64,000 nt of DNA from Miscanthus floridulus (GCF_019320115.1 NC_089591.1:23848502-23912501), one strand, 5' to 3'. Numbered from the stretch's first letter, positions 33,316 through 45,260 are shown. The notes: generated by a model not told the origin, from the letters alone. Made by a program: numbers and translations.

Positions 33316-33604
33316 CACGAGCGATGAACATTTCGGTGAACTAGTCGGTGGCGAAGTGAGCATTGAGTAGAAGCGACCAACGAATAGTCCAATCAACTAG
33401 TTGGCGATGAAGTCCATGAACCTAGCGATCTGACTAGTTGATCGGTGGAGAAGTCCGAGCACCAGGTGGTCTGATCACCTGGATGATAATCCTATAATAC
33501 AAATATGTAGAATGGGTAGTACATGATGTAGAAATATATGAACTCTGGAGAAGAAATAACATATGTAGCTCGGCGATTAGTTGGTGTAAAGATGTATTTA
33601 TATT

Positions 33605-34115
33605 AACAATATATCAATCTATGGTAGTAATGCTTCTACTAGTGGCTCATCATTTCCTACAACATTAACAAGATCTTTGTCAATAGAATATTGTCGATAG
33701 TCCTACGAGGGGTATCCCATGAAGGTAGATTGATCGGCAGAGATGCATGTAATCGAGAACAAGAAGGCAACAGAGACACATGAGTTAGACAGGTTTAGGC
33801 TGTCAGTATGACGTAATACCCTACTCCTGTGGTCTGTTGGATTGTATTGGCTATCGTATGATATTGCGTGTAATTAGATGCCTTAGGCTAAGCCTAGGAT
33901 CCATATGGGAATAGATGTCCACTAGGGGACCCCTGCCTCTCCTTATATACTTTGGAGGGGTAGGGTTATAAGGAAACTATCCTATTTGGTACTATATAAT
34001 ATCTTGTTGTGCACGTTGACCAGTGTCGTGCACGCCTTGATCTTGTGGGCTAGGCCACCTCTGATGGTGCGGCCTATGTCTTGTCTTATGGATACTGGGA
34101 GTCATATCCCCCACA
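33605..34115 (+). repeat. Duplicated block copy 2: 73-bp flank plus 438-bp gypsy-like LTR
   Basis: The LTR part is 33,678-34,115 and ends GTCATATCCCCCACA. It is collinear with 31,745-32,255 at an offset of 1,860 bp. Confidence 0.75.
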
Positions 34116-34462
34116 ATCTTGCTCTACTAGAGAGCCATTAAAAGCATCATATGGCAAATGATTCATTGAAACTTGAAATAATCTAGCCACTCTTAGTAAT
34201 TCACAAAAACACACATACTTGTGAACTACTAGAGACTACACAAGTTAAGTGGCTAGCTTGCAAGGGCTAGGTACTAGTTACCGAGGTGAGTATGAAGTTA
34301 GAAATATATCCAACAGTTTATCCTTGGGTCAAACTTTAGAGAATAGGCAATATGAATAAGATAGATTGCTTGACATGATATTTCCAATAAACTTGCTCAT
34401 GCACCCCAAGGCTTCAGATTACCTTCAAGTACCTACAACACTCATCAAGCATACTTTGGTAC

Positions 34463-36216
34463 CTAAGCTATGTTGGGTCCATCATGGTTAGTCCCAAGAG
34501 ACTTAGGTACCCAAATGGTCTTTGTGCTAGCACATGGTGAACCAATCACCTTTCTAGCACAAGTGTCATTTTTGGGTCTCCTAAGCAAATTTACATTAAT
34601 TGATGAGTTGAGCTTAGGAGTGTTACCCATGGGACAATCCATGAGCTTAGGAGTGTTACCCATGGGACAATCCATTCTTTGGTGTACCTTTCTTCTACAA
34701 GTGTAGCATAGGCGACTCTTGATCCTGTTAGCCTACTCATATTGTATTTTCTTGCTCACTTGTACTTGGGTTGGCCTTGATGAGATGTTGTCTTTGTTAG
34801 GACACTCAATAAACTTGTGTCCCTCTCTTTGGCAAGCATAGCAAAGGCGGTGCTTGTTCTTGTGGGATGTCTTCTCTTCTTGCCTCTTGCTTGCTTCCTT
34901 ATCGATAAGCCTCTTCCTTGATGACATAAGGCCGTCGCTTTTCTTGTTGGGACATGAGTCAATTTCATGTCCCTTCTCATAGCAACCATAACACTTCCTC
35001 TTGCTTATTGTTGTCTTCTTCTTTGGAAGTGTGGCTTGGTCATCAACCTTGTTTGAACACTTAGAGGCATTGTATCCCATGTTGGAGCACTTGACATGAG
35101 CCTTCTTCTTCTCTTGAATCTTGCTCATGTTCTTCTCTTCTTTCTTCAAGGAGCAATCTTTCACATGGTGACCCTCCTTATTGCACTTGGGGCAAGTGAT
35201 GGGAGTCTTGTTCATCATTCTTCTTTGCTCCTTAATCTTTCTATTGTTGGCCTTGTGACTTTCTTGATAGGGCTTGATGCCTGCATCAGTTGATCCCTTC
35301 CCAAGCTTCTTTGCCATGTATTCATAGTTATATTGAGAAGGTTGAGCATTGCACTTTCCCTTCATTTGAATTAAGTCCCTTCTTAGCCTCTCAACTTCTT
35401 CCTTGAGCTCTTCATTTTCTTTTGTAATGGAATCATCACAAGTTTCTACAAGTACATGCTCAACAGAAGGCTGACTTTCTTGTGGGCAACAATTGTTAGC
35501 ACATGATAACATAGGTTGAACTTGTGTACATGTGCACTTGTGAGCATGAGGTTGGTATGATTTTATCATTGCTACCACAACCTCATGAACAATTTCTAGC
35601 ATGAGATGAGAATCCATTAGCTTCTCATGAGAGCACAAGAGCTCATCATGATTTTTTTGCAAAAACTCATTCTTGCTAGTGAGCCTTTCCACTTTGTCCT
35701 TGAGCACATAATTCTCATATTCTAATTGAGCAATACAAGAGAGTTAATAGTACAAGTTTGCTTAATTGACAAGTTTTCATACCTTTTAACCAAACTAGCA
35801 TGGGCGCACTTAAGCTTTTGATGCTCTTTGGTCAACTCCTCCAAGCATTTAATATTTTTTATGAGAAACTCTTCTTGCTCTTCAATTTTCTCTATGAACT
35901 TGAGCATGATCAACTTGTCTTTCTTGCTTAGATGTGCAAAGCATTGATCAACGTCATCATCATCGTCACTTTCATCATCACTCTCATTTTCACTCTCACT
36001 CTCACTTGCCACATTCTTCTCTTTCTTTGCCATAAGACCCACATGAGAAGTGGCATAGAGAGTTGAGCTTCTTGGTGAGGTGGATTTATCATTTTGCCTG
36101 CACTGATCACGAGCTTCTTCTTCCTTCAAAATGTTAGTCTCACAAGAACTAGAGGAAGTAGAAGTACCACATGTAAAAGCAATATTCCCAATCACCATTT
36201 CATTACCTTCCATTAA
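34463..36216 (-). pseudogene. Copia gag remnant with multiple CCHC zinc knuckles
   Basis: The frame 35,707-34,733 (minus) has a coiled coil (KEELKEEVERLRRDL type) and then zinc knuckles CPKCNKEGHHVKDC, CYGCYEKGHEIDSC and CYACQREGHKFIEC. A fourth, degenerate one (CSNMGYNASKC) has lost its spacing histidine. The preceding frame 36,216-35,722 has the acidic Ser/Asp cluster and KKDKLIMLKFIEKI seen in Sirevirus-like gags. A one-base frame change separates the two near 35,715. The tail at 34,675-34,463 (KTIWVPKSLG) is the usual end of such gags before protease. A 33-bp unit coding MDCPMGNTPKL is duplicated in tandem at 34,611-34,676. RNA-binding structural protein is inferred; it is truncated and non-functional. 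Confidence 0.8.
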
Positions 36217-37523
36217 GGCCCTATTTGGCATGACTCCAACTCTAGGTGGACTACTCCACTTCAGAACTCCAGGTGGAGCCAGCTCTGGGTGGAGTTGGAG
36301 CTGTCTGATGGAGGTGTTTGGCTGGGAGGGTTTCCCCATCTCCAGAAAAGAGGAGTTTGAGGGTACATTGCCATTCTTGCCCCTAGTTTGACTTGAACTA
36401 CTTCGCACAAATATGAAATGAAAGTATATGCAGTGAAGTCCAAAATAATAATAAATTACATGTCATTTGCCTAGAACCAAAATTATGAAATAAGTTCATA
36501 GTTCAAAAATAAGGTTGTTACAATAATCATTGCACTAGTTCCATGCGAGGGCGATGGATGTAGCCATACTATCACGAAAGGTGTCCATAGTCACAAAGCT
36601 TGATTCTGAAGTTGATCCATCAGAGGCATGTTGAGACACGGCATACTTGTTGTACCTTTTCGGAATAGTAGGCATGTAGGTAGGATCTCTATCAAAATTA
36701 GCAAAGTCATTAATCTACTTCACTGAAATGATACTGTCCATATTTGTAGTGCACACAACAAATTTTGGATTGCAAAATATCTACTATGAATCTAGGATTG
36801 CAGCATAGAACACAGTTCACTCCCATAAATCCAGTCTCTAATCATACTGTGATTCAATTTTTGAATCAAAACTAAAAAAATACCTTGTTCTACGGCCGGT
36901 GGGGGATGTCAGTGCTAGTGATGAGCAATTCCTGGGGTGGCCTCCACTGGGAGTGACAGATCCATGCATCCCCTACGCTAAGGAGGCCGCCAGGTCCATG
37001 GCCGGGTAGGGATGTCGGTGCTAGTGATGGGCGTGGCCGGCTTCATCGGCATGCTCTACTCACTCGTGCCCAGATTAACTACAGCGGGGCTTGGATTGAC
37101 GGTGGCCGAGAGGAGCTATGGCAGCCGGGAGGGGCTCCAGCAGTCCAGCGGTGTGGGTGAACGACGACAACCGGTGTGGGTGGTGGCAGCCAAAACCCTA
37201 GCAGGGCCCGTGCTCAGGAGAAGAAGCGAGTAGTCGGCGTCGGAGGAAACATGAGCGGAACAGAGAAAAACAGGCGCGGGGAGAGTCTTGGAGGAAAAGA
37301 ACGAACCATTTTTTTGTGTAACCAGTGGCATTGGTGGGTAATTACCCACCAACTCCTCGAGGAGGTTCAAAAGAGGTGGTTCTGGAGTTGCAAAAGAGGT
37401 GCTCCAAAACTCCACCCCCATTTGCACTACAGCTCCAAGGAGTTTTGGAGCTAGGGTGTTTGGCTGGAATTTTTGCTGGAGTTGTTGGAGTTCTAGAGTG
37501 GAGCCATGCCAAACAGGCCCTAA
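36214..37523. mobile_element. PIF/Harbinger-like non-autonomous TIR element, 1,304 bp, TAA target duplication
   Basis: The element proper is 36,217-37,520. The left end GGCCCTATTTGGCATGACTC and the complement of the right end GGGCCTGTTTGGCATGGCTC agree at 19 of the first 22 positions. TAA flanks both sides. A 3-bp TWA duplication with G-rich TIRs fits PIF/Harbinger. The interior (including GC-rich 36,890-37,300) has no recognisable DDE transposase or Myb-like protein. Confidence 0.8.
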
Positions 37524-38031
37524 GTCATATGTTGGTGAGAAAGTGGATGTGGCATGATCACTTGGACCTTTTGGGAGAATCACTTGAGGCTCTTTATTTG
37601 TTGATGAAGTTGAGCACTACTCAAGTGGTTCCTCCAATGAGAGCGTCTTCTCATCACATTTGGACTTGTCATATTTTTATTTGAGTGTGGTCCAAATGAG
37701 ATGAGCATCCTCAAGTGGTTCATCATCTCCAAATATGATGGTATCAAAAACATCTTCACTCAAAGCACTAAATAAGACAGTTAGTAGCTTGTGCATTGTT
37801 TTGTAAGCATTTCACTTCCTCTCTAGATAGGTTGGTCAAATTAACTCTAGGAGGTGAAATGCTCACATCTACAATCCTGCTCAATATGAGGACCCATGTC
37901 CCTAAAAACAATAGGCACACTAGCGGACCAAGATGCATAATTTGAACCATCTAAAAGGAGAAGTTATAGAGTTACCTCCTCACTTATCGACATTGTCTCT
38001 CAAGGCAGGTTAAGCCTAAAATGAGGGCCTA
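37524..38031 (-). other. Leader and gag start region of the minus-strand copia element
   Basis: This is continuous with the gag remnant across the Harbinger-like insertion. Degraded coding text is present, but there are too many stops to define a start codon. Confidence 0.5.
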
Positions 38032-38043
38032 GCTTTGATACCA
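38032..38043 (-). other. Primer binding site of the minus-strand copia element
   Basis: The complement reads TGGTATCAAAGC, one base different from the canonical TGGTATCAGAGC initiator Met site. It lies 2 bp from the LTR end CTTTCA. Confidence 0.8.
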
Positions 38044-38045
38044 AT

Positions 38046-38303
38046 TGAAAGGACCTTGATGTCGCCTAGAGGGGAGTGAATAGGTGTTTTTGAAATTATC
38101 AACAAATAAAACTTGTAGTGGGTTAGCAGACCGTGGAACCTTTGGGAAATTCTACAAAACCTCTGGGCAACATAGAGTACTCAGCAACTGTTATGCCTAG
38201 AGATCAAACTCAAACCAAACTTGAAGATGTGCTTGGTGATGTGCTATGTAAGTCCATGAAGTACTTGCACTTACAAGTATGCACAACCAAGTAGATCGAG
38301 TGG
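38046..38303 (-). repeat. Copia 5' LTR fragment (minus strand)
   Basis: This is the primer-site-proximal part of the LTR, ending CCTCTAGGCGACATCAAGG then TCCTTTCA on the complement. It is truncated at 38,303 by the next LTR copy. Confidence 0.65.
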
Positions 38304-40066
38304 TGTCGACTGTTGACACTAGATATGGCAAATAGATAAATCCACAAGCACACGGATGTCAACGTAGCTTTCACCTAGGAGTAATCCAAGGTATCGTATT
38401 TCCATGGGGAACGCAAAGCGGACTAGTTAAGAACTAAGAGTGTCCAAGGGTAAAAGTAATAGATACAGAGGATATATGTGGTTTGTCTAAACTAAGGCAA
38501 GGCTAAGGAATACTATATCACAACTATTTACTTTAAAGCATACTTGCCCTAACCTCCCCAGAGGGTTGATTAGGCACAATAGCACCACGTGCCCTACGAT
38601 TTAATAACTAGACCTATCATGGTGAAATACAAAGGATAGACAAGGGTTGTCATAACCTGCCACCTACCACAATCTATCTAGAGGCCTAGCCGTAAACACA
38701 GGCAAGCTATAGCCTAAGCACCATGCTTAATTTATATACTCACTACTATAATCCTATACACATGAAAAGAGACTAGAGCACTCTAACCAAGTGGTGAAAC
38801 TAGTAAACACAATAATCTAAATAATACTTAAGTAATGCAAAAGAGTAGAGTTACCACAGAAGATGCCGAACTTCACTCAAAGAAGAGCTTCATCCAGCGA
38901 AGCACAAGTGGAGAGGATGCTAACAACCCCAGCCCTTCTCCAAGCTTCTCCTCACTCTCTCCCTATCTTCTACTTCTAAGTAGTAGAGCTACAGAGCTTT
39001 TCCTAGCTACTACTCTCACTTGGAGTGATGGAATGAGATGGTGCTCTTTACAAATGGTGCCTCACACCACTATTTATAGCTCTCCAAGGTTGGTTGCTGC
39101 AGGGGGGTACTTATAGATGTCAAGTAAGGTGGTGGAGGTAACTTGGGTGCCGGGCAGCGTGGTAGGGGCACTGGCCGGTGTTGGATTGCACCGCCTTTCG
39201 ATCATAGGGCCTTAGTTGGCTCCCAAAGGTGGTTGTGAAGGCAGCACATGCGAAGATTTGGCTAGTAAGGTGGTTCCAAGGTCAGTTGGAGGGCTCCAAG
39301 TCCATGACAGTGGACCCATGGATCGATGACCACTCCATCATGACCATCGGTGCAAACCGGCTTAAGATCAATGCTGGAGAAGGCTTGGAGGACTTCTCCC
39401 ATGGATCGGTGATGTGAAATGGGCAAGTGGGGCAATAGGCAGTGCCATTGTGGGGCCAGCCAACATGGCATGTGGGCCCCTAGCCTCCCTACCACGTCCA
39501 CTTTCCTCCCTTGTCCATTTTCTTCACCATTTTGCACAATTTTTGCTATAATTCCTGCATACAAATAAATCTCCTTGTACAAGTAGAACTAGGTGAATTA
39601 TAAAGCAAACCCTACACATATGATGATGATTTTCCTTACTTTATCTTGCTTTTGAGTGAAATGTTCATGGTCAAAATAGGTGTTAGAGACCGTCAACATC
39701 GATGAAATATGGTCGGTAGTCTACCGAGGGGTATGCCCATGGTTGTAGATGAATCAGTGGAGGTGAACATGATGGGAACTAGATGGTGACACAGAACGTA
39801 GAGACAACGATTTAGGCAGGTTTAGGCAATTAGCTTGACATAATACCCTATGTCCTGTGTCTTGAGAGGAAGAGATGAAAATGAGGGGGGCCCTACCCAC
39901 CTTATATAGCATGGGGGGTAGGGTTATAGGTCGATTGTATCTATCCTGATCGGTTACATGATATGTGTTTCAAGGAATATGATATCTAGCATATCCGAGT
40001 AGATCTATGCCGTGCCTAGCGTGGCATGATCTTGTGGGCTAGGCCTCTCCTGGCAGCTCAGGACCA
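38304..40066 (+). repeat. Gypsy-like LTR copy 2, interrupted by a solo LTR and 3'-truncated
   Basis: The first seven bases TGTCGAC lie at 38,304-38,310. The rest resumes at 39,699 with TCGATGAAATATGGTCGG and runs to about 40,066, where similarity to copy 1 (23,969-24,440) ends. Joining across the inserted LTR reproduces the copy 1 start. Confidence 0.7.
38311..39698 (-). repeat. Athila-like solo LTR nested in another LTR
   Basis: This 1,388-bp LTR is bounded by TGTTGAC (38,311) and GTCAACA (39,698). On the minus strand it starts TGTTGACGGTCTCTAACACC and has a TATAAATA box at 39,078-39,071. The flanks TCGAC and TCGAT are a 5-bp target duplication with one change. A related LTR start with its purine tract lies at 48,328-48,339. 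Confidence 0.8.
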
Positions 40067-40326
40067 TGAATCCGCTGTGGCTTCGAGACACACCCCATTT
40101 CTCCACACTGCCTCATCGTCTTCCCTATGCTTGCACTCCTTCATCTGCACTCGCTCTGCCATTAGAGCAACTCCAAGCGCAAAGCAACCTTCGCTCCCTT
40201 GATCCTCTCGATAGCACCGAAGAGAGGCCATGGGGGCTCAAAGAAGGTGGTGCATGAGATCAACCATGACGAAGAGTGGGTGCGATGCATCAGTGATGAG
40301 ACGATGCTCTACAACCTGGTGGTGTA
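40067..40326. other. Unresolved spacer
   Basis: This GC-richer stretch contains a 63-codon frame but no recognised domain or repeat. Confidence 0.35.
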
Positions 40327-41851
40327 TGTTGGCAGTCCTTACCGATCAAATCCGACCGCCAATTAAGACACAAAAAGAGGAGAAATAAGCAATCTTGATC
40401 GCATATGCATTTACTACTAACCAAGTTCCACATGTATTTGGAAAACATTATTTTGCAGGTCACAAACACAAATACATGGAATAATTCACCGAAAGGCGCT
40501 TTCCGATGCTGATTTACACAAACGGAACAAGGGAGACACCCATCAAATCAACTCAGCTGGGGGCAAAACCCCATGGAGCAGCAACCCATGTCTAGCCCAA
40601 GGCCTGCCACGCGAAGGCGGTGGCGAGGTGGCTTAGTTAGGGGGTGACCGACCTCTAGGGGCGGGGTGACCCCCTACTGGCACTGCTTAGCCAGCCCTTG
40701 CTCTGGCGATGGCATGCCACTATGCTAAGGTGGTGCAGCCTAGAGTTTCACTGCCAGGAATAGACGAAGCACCGCCTAGGCTCCTATATAAATAGAGTGG
40801 TATCCCCCCTCTCTAAACACACTTCACTTGGGCATCACCTCACACAACTCACTCTCTAGTAGTAGTAGCTTTACTTTTTAGTAGTTTTAGAGCAAGGCAA
40901 AGCTACCTTGGAGAGCTTAGCTCCTTGGAAGAAGAGACCTTTGGGTATGAATAGAAATATGAGTTCTTCCAAAGTTATGCTCTCATATTACAATCATAGT
41001 CATACTCATGAGCTAGAGTATAGTTTTTATGTTATAATCTTGATGTATGAACTAGTCTATAGTTTGTATGTCATGAGAGTAGCATACATGACTTTATGCT
41101 TAACAATTCATATAACTTATATAATCAGAATTAGAGCAAAGTTGAGGTGGTGGTTCATCGTGCCATTAGGTGTGCCCAAGTTCTTTACCTGTCGATCCAT
41201 GGGGTTAAGGACCTAGGGAATTTGGGTAGTTTTTGTATACATAAGCGTGGTGCTTGGGTATGAAGAGACAGGTGAATGCATTGTCACTTTCCATGGTTGA
41301 GGGGTAGGCGACAAGTGGTGACAACCCTGTCCGTCCCTTGTAATCCCCCACATTCAACTAGGGTGTAGGAGTTTAAATTGTCACATGGGGTTGCTGGCAG
41401 ACCAGTACTCGGTAGCCTCCCGACCTGCTTCACACTTAGCCCTAAGACTAATTATATAACTTGTATGATCATTAACTAATATTTGTATGCCTATACTAGA
41501 CCAATGCATGTTCGACCTTAGATTATTCTTTTATTCTTTCTTTTCTATTTTATCCTTTAAGGAATACCAAGTGTGTGTCTACTATCTTGAAATCACCATT
41601 TTTACCCCTACTATAAACAATTGGTGTACTTGCAAGCATTATTATTCAAGTTCATATCCATACTAGACTCTTAATCAAATGCCTTCCTTTGGGAAAAAAT
41701 AAATAATGATACCTTGAATACTTCCGGGTGAAATGCTACAATGATAACTCCGTGCACTTGTAGATAAATATCTAAAATTGTTAAGGAACTATCAAGGCTA
41801 TTTCTTAGTGGCATTGCTAATCATTAGTGATGACGCTAAGAAATACCAACA
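40327..41851 (+). repeat. Gypsy (Athila-like) 5' LTR, 1,525 bp
   Basis: It starts TGTTGGCAGTCC and ends AATACCAACA, giving a TGTTGG/CCAACA terminal inverted repeat. A TATA box (CTATATAAATAG) lies at 40,784-40,795. It is followed by a tRNA-Asp-type primer site. Confidence 0.7.
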
Positions 41852-41991
41852 AGCATTTCTGGCGCCGTTGCCTAGGGATGGATTATATCTCCATACTTAG
41901 TTATTGTGTTTATAAATGCCAACTAGCATTTCTGACACCGTTGCTGGGGATGGATTCTATCTCCATACTTGGTGATTGCATTTAGAAATGT
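41846..41991 (+). repeat. Tandem duplication of the primer-site region, 2 x 73 bp
   Basis: Copy 1 (41,846-41,918) holds TGGCGCCGTTGCC at 41,860-41,872, complementary to the 3' end of plant tRNA-Asp. Copy 2 (41,919-41,991) has the diverged form TGACACCGTTGC. Both continue GGGATGGATT(A/C)TATCTCCATACTT. Homology ends where the next element begins. Confidence 0.75.
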
Positions 41992-42059
41992 CAACAGTGT
42001 ACACAATCCTGCCTGACTAGGGCGACTGACGGGATGGCGCCCGACGACCAGTGAGGACT

Positions 42060-42780
42060 TTCCTACACCCCACACCGATGAGTTGGTCAAGTTTGAGGAT
42101 TATTTCTTCCATGGATTTGGGGTTACTGTTCATCCTTTTCTCTGCAATCTTATTTCTTTTAATGGCATCAGTCTTTGCAATCTTTCATCAAACTCCATAT
42201 TGCACTTTGCAATTTTTATCAATCATTGTGAGTCATATTTGGGAATCCTTCTCCATTTTGACCTATTCCACCATTTATTCAGTCTCAAAATCAGGGGGGT
42301 ATGGATCTAGGGTGGTTGGCAGTGCTTATTCATAGCTGCGGGATAGGATGGCGAGTCAGTACATCGCCATCCCGCTTAACACAAATGTGAAGTACTAGGC
42401 CTACAGATGGTTCTACATTAGGCAGGTACAGCAGTATGTGCAGTGCGATGTTGATCAGGTTCTAGGGATCGAACCTACTGATGGAATGGAGCAAGTGAGG
42501 GAGCTCCTAACTTTGATAAATCACAAGAAGCTAGATGGAGTTGTAGTGGTGATAAATTTCACCTTTCGGTGGATCTAGCCCTACAAAGAGAGGGTGCATC
42601 CTAGAAATGAATTCTGGCAGGAAAGCGACAGACTCGTGAGGTGCCTGAGGTGATTGACCTGGAACAAAGTCAAGTGGTGCATCGCATTGCTATTCAACCT
42701 CGTGGTGCGCGCTTCCATGAATGATCAATAAAGGGCATTTAGTGTCGTGAGTCTTCCCTCGGCGATAAGAGTTTGCTTGT
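42060..42780 (+). pseudogene. Antisense ORF of the Tat element, 'putative gypsy type transposon' domain
   Basis: Frame 42,083-42,310 encodes FEDYFFHGFGVTVHPFLCNL followed by ISLCNL, SNSILHFAIFI and a C-E-S-Y-L-G-I motif. This is the conserved start of a plant protein family annotated as putative gypsy-type transposon protein. The homologous text continues in shifted frames (QYIAIPLNTNVKY; YRWFYIRQVQQYVQCDVDQV; LINHKKLDGVVV) to about 42,780 with several stops. The function of the family is unknown. It is a pseudogene here. Confidence 0.7.
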
Positions 42781-45260
42781 GACATATACTTGATCTTTGT
42801 CTTTATTCAATGTATTCATGTGCATTCTTGAAGATTCATGGGTAGGACCGAGTGGTGTACTTCTTGTCAGTGCAGTCAGAGGACTAGCCGAGGGCTGTAG
42901 ACACCCGATTGAGCTGTCCTCAGGTGTCCATCCAGCTCAGGGACTATCGAGGAGGGGTCAGATGGCCTCGGTGATGGAGATGACGATGCACGGACTGCCT
43001 ATGTCCATGAGAAACTTTGGGGGAAGTAGCTAGCACAAGAGGAGCCATCCCTGAAGAGGAGGAAAACATCTAGTTCCTCTCGCCATGAAGAGGGACCTAT
43101 GAGCATTGGGGGTGCCACGTAGCCTCGGAGGCGGTAGATGGTTCTACCGGACTCATCTGACAATGATGACATGGTAGTTCACCCACCTCCGAGCACCAAG
43201 ATGCCTCCGCTAGCTGCTTCGACTAGAGTAGAGACACGAGAGAGGCACCGAGCATGGATGCAGCTATCTCGTGACATGAGAGAGACACGAGAGAGGCATA
43301 GAGTAGAGACACGAAAGATGCCATGGATGCAGTTCCTGAAACAACTTGGATGACCTCGACAGCGATGGCTAGGGGAGCAACCGTAGTCCCCGAGACTGCT
43401 CGGACAACCCCGACAATGGTGATCGAGACCACCAGGTGAGTCCCCGAGCCTACGTAGGTGACCCTGGTGGTGGCAGCCGAGGCCACCAGCCTAAGGAATG
43501 TGGAGATGCAAGCCAGATCTACTACTAGACTATGTGGCTCTAGACAGGCGTGCCACTTTAGGATAGCCTGGTGGTAACCGCAGTTGTAGGTGTTTCATCT
43601 TTTTGCGTTGCTTTGTTAGATTTATGTTGTTGTTTGACAAATTTATTTCACTGTCTTACTGCTGGAGACCATTGAATAGCTGCATCTATTGGCTGCTGAT
43701 GACGAGCAGTGTGGGGTGGAAACGGGAGCTCCTGACACTACATAGGGACATGTAGGAGTAGACCCGATCGTCGCCTATGTGGAGGAGCCACTGGATGCAG
43801 AGCCAACCTCCCTTGGTGGCGAGGCACATGATGAGAATGACCCCTTAAATGTTATAGGCAATGAAGGGGCGTGGGCCATGATAGGCATGTCGGTGGACTC
43901 TACTGGAGCAAGAGCAGAGACTGAAGGGCCTGCGACGGGAAGTGCATCGTAGGATCCGCCCGCAACCATGGAGCATGCGGCACCTGAGGCATCACTGGTG
44001 ATGGAGGTAGGCCTAGACGTTCGGTCCAGGCACAGCAGCGTCCAAGGAGGTCACCTCCAAGGATAGCTACTATACAAGTTGAAGAAATACTATGGGAGCT
44101 CGCTCGGCCTCCTCAAGTTTTCCACACAGTTGTGTGGCGTGGCAACGAGTTTCGACATGCAAGAAGAGGAGGAGGTGACCACGGAGGTGAAGAGGTTGAG
44201 GGCCAACCTATCAGAGATGATGGCTCAGATTGAGGTAAGTTCATAGCAATCTTGTCATTGTGTTCTTCTTTGAGTATGGTTTTTTGACCAATTGTTTCTG
44301 TAGAATGTGATGAAGACATCCGAGAAGCGACAATGACAACTGGATGAGATGGCTCTAGTTCTTGAGGAGAATAAAAAGTTGTAGTTATTGGTGAAGGACC
44401 TCGAGGCGAGGCTGACTTGGTCATGCCATCGGGAAGAGGACTTGGAGGTGAAGGTCCTAGCAGTGGAGAAGGAGCACCAGCTGCTAGAGGCAGAGAACCG
44501 GTCGCTGACCGAGTAGCTTGCCACAGTGCCAACCAGTAGAGGGGTAAGACCTTTAGCGTTGTCCTATCGGTGTTCGATATTGTGACTTGCTTATCCATCT
44601 TTTCTTATGCAGCACTAGAGACAGAGCTCGACCTTTCCCATAAGGCCGTTGCCCAACTCCAGAAGGAGAAGGAGGAGGCTAGAGGAGAAGGACGCTAGGG
44701 TCAAAATGGGATCTTGAAGGTGAGGGCATCTTCTGTAGAAACCATTCTTGTTGTGCTAGCAACATGTTTAACATGTCATCGCCTTGTTGTAGGATATCGG
44801 TACAATGCCTAGGCTCAATTCAAGGTCTTTGGGGACTAGGTGAAGGCCTGGGAAGGATAAGCTGGAGGAACTAATAGCGGGGATCAAACCCATGCTTGAC
44901 TGGCATCAGCTTTGAGCCACTCGATGGATCCATGCTGGCTGCTCAGCAACATGCCCCACCAACTGATGTTAGATTAGTGCCAAAGGGCCTAGATGGAATT
45001 CTAGTAGTTTACACATAGTGCCACCTAAGGAACCACCATCCACGCGCTCGAGGTGCTATGATTACATTATCCTTTAGTGAAACCCAAAGTGATAATGATC
45101 AGTTATGCCCAAGGGATGAGTGCGGCGAAGATTACAAAGCTAGAGGAGGAGGCGGAGGAAGCGACGGTGAAGCTTGCCGGAGACATCGACCTAGTTCAGC
45201 GAGGGACGAGACAATGTCCAGTAGATTAGGAGAAAAACTTATGTTGGAATGCTGAGCTTT
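42781..45260 (+). pseudogene. Degraded C-terminal part of the antisense ORF (coiled-coil region)
   Basis: Fragments of Glu/Lys/Leu-rich coiled coil occur near 44,160-44,230, 44,390-44,520 and 44,610-44,700. Direct repeats of GAGAGAGGCA/AGAGACACGAGA lie at 43,220-43,330. No continuous frame survives, and short plus- and minus-strand frames are not credited separately. It lies in line with the domain at 42,060-42,780. Confidence 0.5.

Larger units (their letters stand above)
32256..33604. other. Region between the two LTR copies, filled with two minisatellites
   Basis: No primer site or coding domain was recognised. It carries a 41-bp minisatellite (32,320-32,510) and a 37-bp minisatellite (32,870-33,315) joined by AT-richer DNA. 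Minus-strand frames over the 37-bp array (33,396-32,885) are repeat-encoded and are not taken as a gene. Confidence 0.6.
34116..38045 (-). mobile_element. Ty1/copia remnant on the minus strand (leader and gag), split by a Harbinger-like insertion
   Basis: On the minus strand the order is LTR end, primer site (38,043-38,032), leader, gag (to 34,480) and then truncation at 34,115, where the duplicated LTR block begins. The LTR end (...CCTTTCA) and primer site are of Sirevirus type. A 1.3-kb TIR element at 36,217-37,520 interrupts the gag. Confidence 0.75.

Noticed and set aside
32885..33396. Minus-strand frames with repeated CSDI/TSPAT-like peptides
   Set aside because: Encoded by the 37-bp minisatellite in more than one frame, so not a gene.
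37116..37583. 155-codon minus-strand frame
   Set aside because: Lies inside the Harbinger-like element and crosses its TIR; no transposase motif.
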